From: Nitrospirales bacterium
GTDB taxonomy: Bacteria > Nitrospirota > Nitrospiria > Nitrospirales > UBA8639
Assembly: GCA_009377845.1 (NCBI GenBank)
Contig: WHTE01000006.1
Span: forward strand, 1 to 50,540
Reading direction: 5' to 3'
DNA: 50,540 nt
In this document: positions 47,074-50,540 of the stretch, one piece after another
Position numbering within the stretch: the first letter of the stretch is position 1
Layout: every line of letters begins with the position of its first letter
Made by a program: the position numbers and the translations under genes
The notes under the pieces: model-generated
Seen by the model: the letters and a program-made list of their open reading frames with translations, nothing else
Told to the model about the DNA's origin: nothing
Database searches by the model: none

Positions 47074-49773
47074 ATGAGCGCAAGCAATTCTTTTACCCCT
47101 ACGTTTTTTACGGACCCCAAGGCTTCCTCAATGGGCCTCCATGTTCTTCAGGAACAACGGGAGATCCTGCAGCATCGATTGATGGATGGAGTGACCGGCG
47201 GTGAGATCACTCAAGCATTCTCTGATTTTATGGATGCCTTGCTGATCGCCCGGTTTCGGGAGGTGATTCAGCAAGGCAATGCTGGTGTGCGAGCCGGATG
47301 GCAGCAGTGTTGCTTGGTGGCGATGGGGGGATATGGGCGTCGGGAATTAGCACCGTATTCGGATATTGATGTCATGGTATTAACCCAGGGTAACCAACAG
47401 GAAGTCGCTCAGGCCCTTTCCACTGGAGTCTTCCACCGGCTGTGGGACCTGGGTTTTCAAGTTGGCCATAGTGTCCGGTCTATTGTGGAATGTCTGACGA
47501 TTGCGGAGACCGATTTGGTTGCTTGCACCTCGCTGATGGAATCCCGGTTTCTTGTTGGCAGTGCTCCCGTGTTCCAGGAATTTCAGAGAAAATTCGACCG
47601 TCGGATCGTCAAGAAAAAGTCGCAGCGATTTATTCTCGATAAAATCGAAGAGCGCGAACGAGAGTATGCCAGATTTGGCGAGACCGTCTTCATGCTTGAA
47701 CCGAATATTAAAAAAAGTAAGGGCGGGCTCCGGGATGTGCATCTTCTGCAATGGGTTGGCCACGCCCGGTATGGGGCGGGGACGATTCAGGAACTATCGA
47801 ATCGGGGATTGATGGCCATTCAGGATTATCAGGTGTTACAGGAAGCGCAAGAATTTCTCTGGCGGGTTCGGTGTTTTTTACATTTTGAGGCGGGACGGGC
47901 TCAGGATATTCTCACGTTTGACGACCAGGTCCGGCTCTCTGCGCAATGGGGATTTGTGGATCATCCCCATTTGTTGGCGGTTGAGCAATTTATGCAGGTG
48001 TATTTCCGTCATACGACCGGTCTGTTTGACCGTTGTGGCCGGTTTCTTGATCAAGCCAGGGAGGTAAGCTGGTGGAACCGGGTTAGACGATGGTGGCCTC
48101 CCCCCTTGATTGAGGGGCACTTCCGTATCCTGGAAAACCGGCTGACCATTCAGCCGGATAAATTGCTCGAGGTCCTGGAGAGCCCCATATTGCTCCTCAG
48201 GTTGTTTGTGGTCTCTCATCGTCAAGCAGTCCTCATCGATTCCCGCATCCTGAATGAATTGTCACAGCACATGGGAACCATACCCAATGAACGGTTTCAT
48301 ACTGAACAGGTGAGTGGGTTATTTCGAGAAATTCTTTCAAACCCTGGTCGAATTGCTCAAACTCTTGAGGCCATGCACCAGGCTAGCCTGCTGGAAAAGT
48401 TGGTGCCGGCTTTTTCCCGGGTGCGGGGGCTCATGCAATTCAATCAATATCATAAATACACGGTCGACGAGCACAGTCTGCTCGCGGTGAGGGAAGCAGA
48501 GCGTCTCCAGGATCATCCAGGGAAGATAGGAGACATTTACCGGAACATTCCCGATAAAGACCTTTTGCATCTGGCCTTGTTGCTACATGATTTAGGAAAA
48601 GGACGTCCCGGGGATCATAGTGAAGTGGGTCAGGAGATTGCCCACAAAACCGCTGATCGGTTGGGATTATCCGAGAAGGAGCGGCAGGTCCTCGCCTTCC
48701 TTGTCTATCACCATCTGCAGATGTCCCATACGGCATTTCGTCGAGACCTCAACGATCCCAAAATTATTTTAACCTTCGCCCGCATGGTGAAGACCGTCGA
48801 TGTGCTACAGAAAATGTTCATTCTGACCATTGCAGATATTTCAGCGGTGGGACCTGAGGTGATGACGAAATGGAAAGAGGCCTTGTTGTGTGAACTGTAT
48901 TCCCAGACCTACGCAGAACTTGTGGGTGGGAAAGGTCCTTCTGCTAATGGGAAGGAGAATCTTCAGCCGGCCGCACGAGACGAACTCATCGCGATCTTAA
49001 CGAGGCACCGAATAGAAGGAGACGCTCATGAATCGGATTGGTCGCAATGGGTGAATGATAGACTTCAACAACTTCCTGCCCGCTATATTCAGTCCACACC
49101 GGTTGATCAAATGGCGGCATATCTCTTAGCCATTCGTTCCCTCCCCTTAAAGCCGACGCATGTGGAGGCAAGATTCAATCAGGCATTAGGTGTTTCGGAG
49201 TATGTGTTGATTACGCATGAACAGGCCAAGCCAGGTATTTTCATGCAAGTGACGGGTGTGTTAGCCGCCATAGGATTGCAGGTATTGGAAGCGCAAATTA
49301 TGACACTCAAGGATGGTACGGTGTGGGATGTGTTTTCGGTATACGATCCGGATTATGAGGAACCGCCACCCGCAAGCCGCTTGGCGGAGGTCTCGCAGGA
49401 GATTCAAGAGGTCGTGGAGGGACGGCAATCAGTTCACCAATTGTTTGAGCGACGACGGCGTATGGCCTTTGGCCGGCCATTTCCCACTGGCCGGCATCCC
49501 ACCGAAGTCCATATCGATCATGAGGTTTCTGATACCTATACGGTGATTGATGTGTTCGCGGATGACAAGCAGGGTTTGCTCTTTGTGATCGCCCGAACGC
49601 TGGTCAGTTTGGACCTGTCGATTCATATGGCGAGGATCGGAACCAGATTAGACCAGGTGGCCGACGTATTTTATGTGACCAATTCGCAGGGAGAAAAAAT
49701 TCTCCCAGGTGAAGGCTGCGAACATATTCAACGCGCCCTTCAAACCGTCGTTGATCAATTCCTGGCTGAGTAA
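47074..49773 (+). CDS. glnD: PII uridylyltransferase/uridylyl-removing enzyme GlnD
   Basis: 899 residues from ATG 47074 (GGGAG nine bases upstream); an in-frame GTG at 47038 is an alternative. N-terminal nucleotidyltransferase G-G-Y-G-R-R-E-L-A-P-Y-S-D-I-D-V with its paired Asp; K-K-S-K-G-G-L-R-D-V-H; a central HD domain L-L-H-D-L-G-K-G-R-P-G-D-H-S; and two C-terminal ACT domains (about from 700) that bind glutamine. It uridylylates PII proteins when glutamine is scarce and reverses this when it is abundant. It follows nadE by 43 bases with no terminator between. Confidence 0.95.
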   Translation: MSASNSFTPTFFTDPKASSMGLHVLQEQREILQHRLMDGVTGGEITQAFSDFMDALLIARFREVIQQGNAGVRAGWQQCCLVAMGGYGRRELAPYSDIDVMVLTQGNQQEVAQALSTGVFHRLWDLGFQVGHSVRSIVECLTIAETDLVACTSLMESRFLVGSAPVFQEFQRKFDRRIVKKKSQRFILDKIEEREREYARFGETVFMLEPNIKKSKGGLRDVHLLQWVGHARYGAGTIQELSNRGLMAIQDYQVLQEAQEFLWRVRCFLHFEAGRAQDILTFDDQVRLSAQWGFVDHPHLLAVEQFMQVYFRHTTGLFDRCGRFLDQAREVSWWNRVRRWWPPPLIEGHFRILENRLTIQPDKLLEVLESPILLLRLFVVSHRQAVLIDSRILNELSQHMGTIPNERFHTEQVSGLFREILSNPGRIAQTLEAMHQASLLEKLVPAFSRVRGLMQFNQYHKYTVDEHSLLAVREAERLQDHPGKIGDIYRNIPDKDLLHLALLLHDLGKGRPGDHSEVGQEIAHKTADRLGLSEKERQVLAFLVYHHLQMSHTAFRRDLNDPKIILTFARMVKTVDVLQKMFILTIADISAVGPEVMTKWKEALLCELYSQTYAELVGGKGPSANGKENLQPAARDELIAILTRHRIEGDAHESDWSQWVNDRLQQLPARYIQSTPVDQMAAYLLAIRSLPLKPTHVEARFNQALGVSEYVLITHEQAKPGIFMQVTGVLAAIGLQVLEAQIMTLKDGTVWDVFSVYDPDYEEPPPASRLAEVSQEIQEVVEGRQSVHQLFERRRRMAFGRPFPTGRHPTEVHIDHEVSDTYTVIDVFADDKQGLLFVIARTLVSLDLSIHMARIGTRLDQVADVFYVTNSQGEKILPGEGCEHIQRALQTVVDQFLAE

Positions 49774-49784
49774 ATTTGGTAGTC

Positions 49785-49805
49785 GATCAGTTGAATATCC
49801 TGATC
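49785..49805 (+). repeat. Inverted repeat after glnD
   Basis: GATCAG and CTGATC form 6-bp arms around a nine-base spacer, 11 bases after the glnD stop. No U run, so it is not a good terminator. It lies between the converging glnD and lipoprotein genes. Confidence 0.3.
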
Positions 49806-49849
49806 TACGGGCGCTGGTGATGAGGCTTGGAAGGGGAAGCTCTGCGAAG

Positions 49850-50128
49850 CTAGGGTTTTTCAGCCAGGATCCAGTTTTTGGCCATTAAGCATTGTTCCAT
49901 GGCATCTTCAGATACTTTTAAATTAAGGGAAAGAGGTTTGGAAGTTCCCTGTTGGCCAGAGTTAGAAATGATTGTTTCGCGGCACTGACTCACATCCTCT
50001 TCGAATTCACCTGGTTGGGCGCCTGATTTTGCCCAAAACAGTTGAGGAGTGCATCCGACCGTGAGGAGGATGAAGACGGAAAGAATTCCCTTACGCCAGA
50101 AGAAGATGTGTTTAAATGAATCACGCAT
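49850..50128 (-). CDS. Small putative lipoprotein, function unknown
   Basis: 92 residues from the ATG at 50128; an in-frame start at 50245 would add 39 residues lacking signal features. The N terminus is basic (R-D-S-F-K-H-I-F-F-W-R-K), then a hydrophobic stretch ending L-L-T-V-G-C-T-P, a plausible lipobox with Cys at about residue 25. The mature part has two further Cys (S-Q-C-R-E and E-Q-C-L-M-A-K) and ends M-A-K-N-W-I-L-A-E-K-P, resembling small secreted Cys-containing proteins of unknown function. Not otherwise recognised. Convergent with glnD. Confidence 0.5.
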   Translation of the reverse strand: MRDSFKHIFFWRKGILSVFILLTVGCTPQLFWAKSGAQPGEFEEDVSQCRETIISNSGQQGTSKPLSLNLKVSEDAMEQCLMAKNWILAEKP

Positions 50129-50177
50129 TAGGGGAACGACACAAAGAATAACATCCAAGCAGCATAGCAGATGGATA

Positions 50178-50206
50178 TTTATGGGAAAAGAGGCAGTTTC
50201 CTCCAA
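50178..50206 (-). promoter_or_regulatory. Possible promoter of the lipoprotein gene
   Basis: On the minus strand TTGGAG (50206-50201), 17-base spacer and CATAAA (50183-50178). The start would be about 43 bases before ATG 50128. Weak match to consensus. Confidence 0.3.
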
Positions 50207-50540
50207 ATAAAATGAGTCGGAAGGGAGGCCGGTCTTGATGGCCATTGGCTCCCATCCACAACTCTTCAGGGAGTGTTAATGCATTCCGTGAGAGGTCTTC
50301 TCGCCCTTTGGCCGTGCCCACGTACTCCTTCGTACGCCCCCCAGTTCAATTGGCTGTGGTTTTGTCCGTGAAAAGGCACATTTTGTTGCTCCGGGTTGTG
50401 GGGGCAGTATGGGACTTCCCTCGTTGAACCTCATCTATGAAAGTTTTGTCAAGTGCGAGCCTGTATGCCGTGACGTGACCCCATGCTGGTACCCGCACTT
50501 CTCCCTCTCGGCCTCCCTTGTCGCCTCCCGATGATCTCGG
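50207..50540. other. End of window without recognised gene
   Basis: Both strands have only short open frames with no family similarity that I recognise. The stretch 50310-50335 contains a small inverted repeat (ACGTAC, then GTACGC) within CCACGTACTCCTTCGTACGC. It could be the far end of a gene or mobile element continuing outside the window. Confidence 0.4.

Noticed and set aside
50300-50460. Resemblance to a group II intron 5' region on the minus strand
   Set aside because: Only a vague similarity around GGTTCAACGAGGGAAGTCC; no domain V, no boundary motif and no reverse transcriptase in the window.
1-50540. CRISPR arrays, rRNA genes, integrases with attachment sites, complete insertion sequences
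   Set aside because: No regularly spaced direct repeats, no rRNA signatures and no intact transposase were seen anywhere in the window.

Overview
The window is a bacterial chromosome segment of roughly even base composition (judged by eye). It carries the main transcription/translation gene cluster, then envelope, type IV pilus, shikimate, NAD and nitrogen-control genes. Protein sequences and gene order (including an unusual EF-Tu switch I, a GAF-ANTAR regulator and a C+ set of zinc ribosomal proteins) suggest a Nitrospira-type member of the Nitrospirota; the moderate GC would fit a marine lineage. That assignment is inference, since no 16S gene is present.

Layout. 1-31715, all on +: the 3' end of one tuf gene, rpmG, tRNA-Trp, secE, nusG, rplK, rplA, rplJ fused in frame to rplL, rpoB, rpoC; then, behind a good sigma70 promoter, rpsL, rpsG, fusA and a complete second tuf; then the contiguous S10, spc and alpha clusters from rpsJ to rplQ, including secY, adk, map, infA and rpmJ. 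31716-33234: no intact gene, but decayed insertion-sequence debris on the minus strand, including an IS3-type orfA remnant split by a small inverted-repeat element with a 7-bp target duplication, and an rve-type transposase remnant. 33235-37891: lptC, lptA, lptB (frameshifted at a nine-G run), rpoN, rapZ. 38247-41055: pilM, pilN, pilO, pilP with no pilQ. 41410-45067: aroC, aroB and a GAF-GAF-ANTAR protein. 45240-49773: glutamine-dependent nadE and glnD. 49850-50128 (minus): a small putative lipoprotein; the remainder has no recognised gene.

Most notable is 45115-45240. A near-consensus promoter starts a leader of about 87 nt containing two hairpins with hexaloops of the A1/G4 type recognised by ANTAR proteins. 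The second hairpin overlaps the 5' arm of a strong intrinsic terminator placed immediately before the nadE start codon. The gene just upstream encodes a GAF-GAF-ANTAR protein. This is the architecture of an ANTAR antitermination switch, here apparently controlling NAD synthetase and the PII-modifying enzyme GlnD, both tied to glutamine.

Two reading-frame anomalies (the rplJ-rplL fusion and the lptB frameshift) lie in or near homopolymer runs and need read-level confirmation before biological interpretation.
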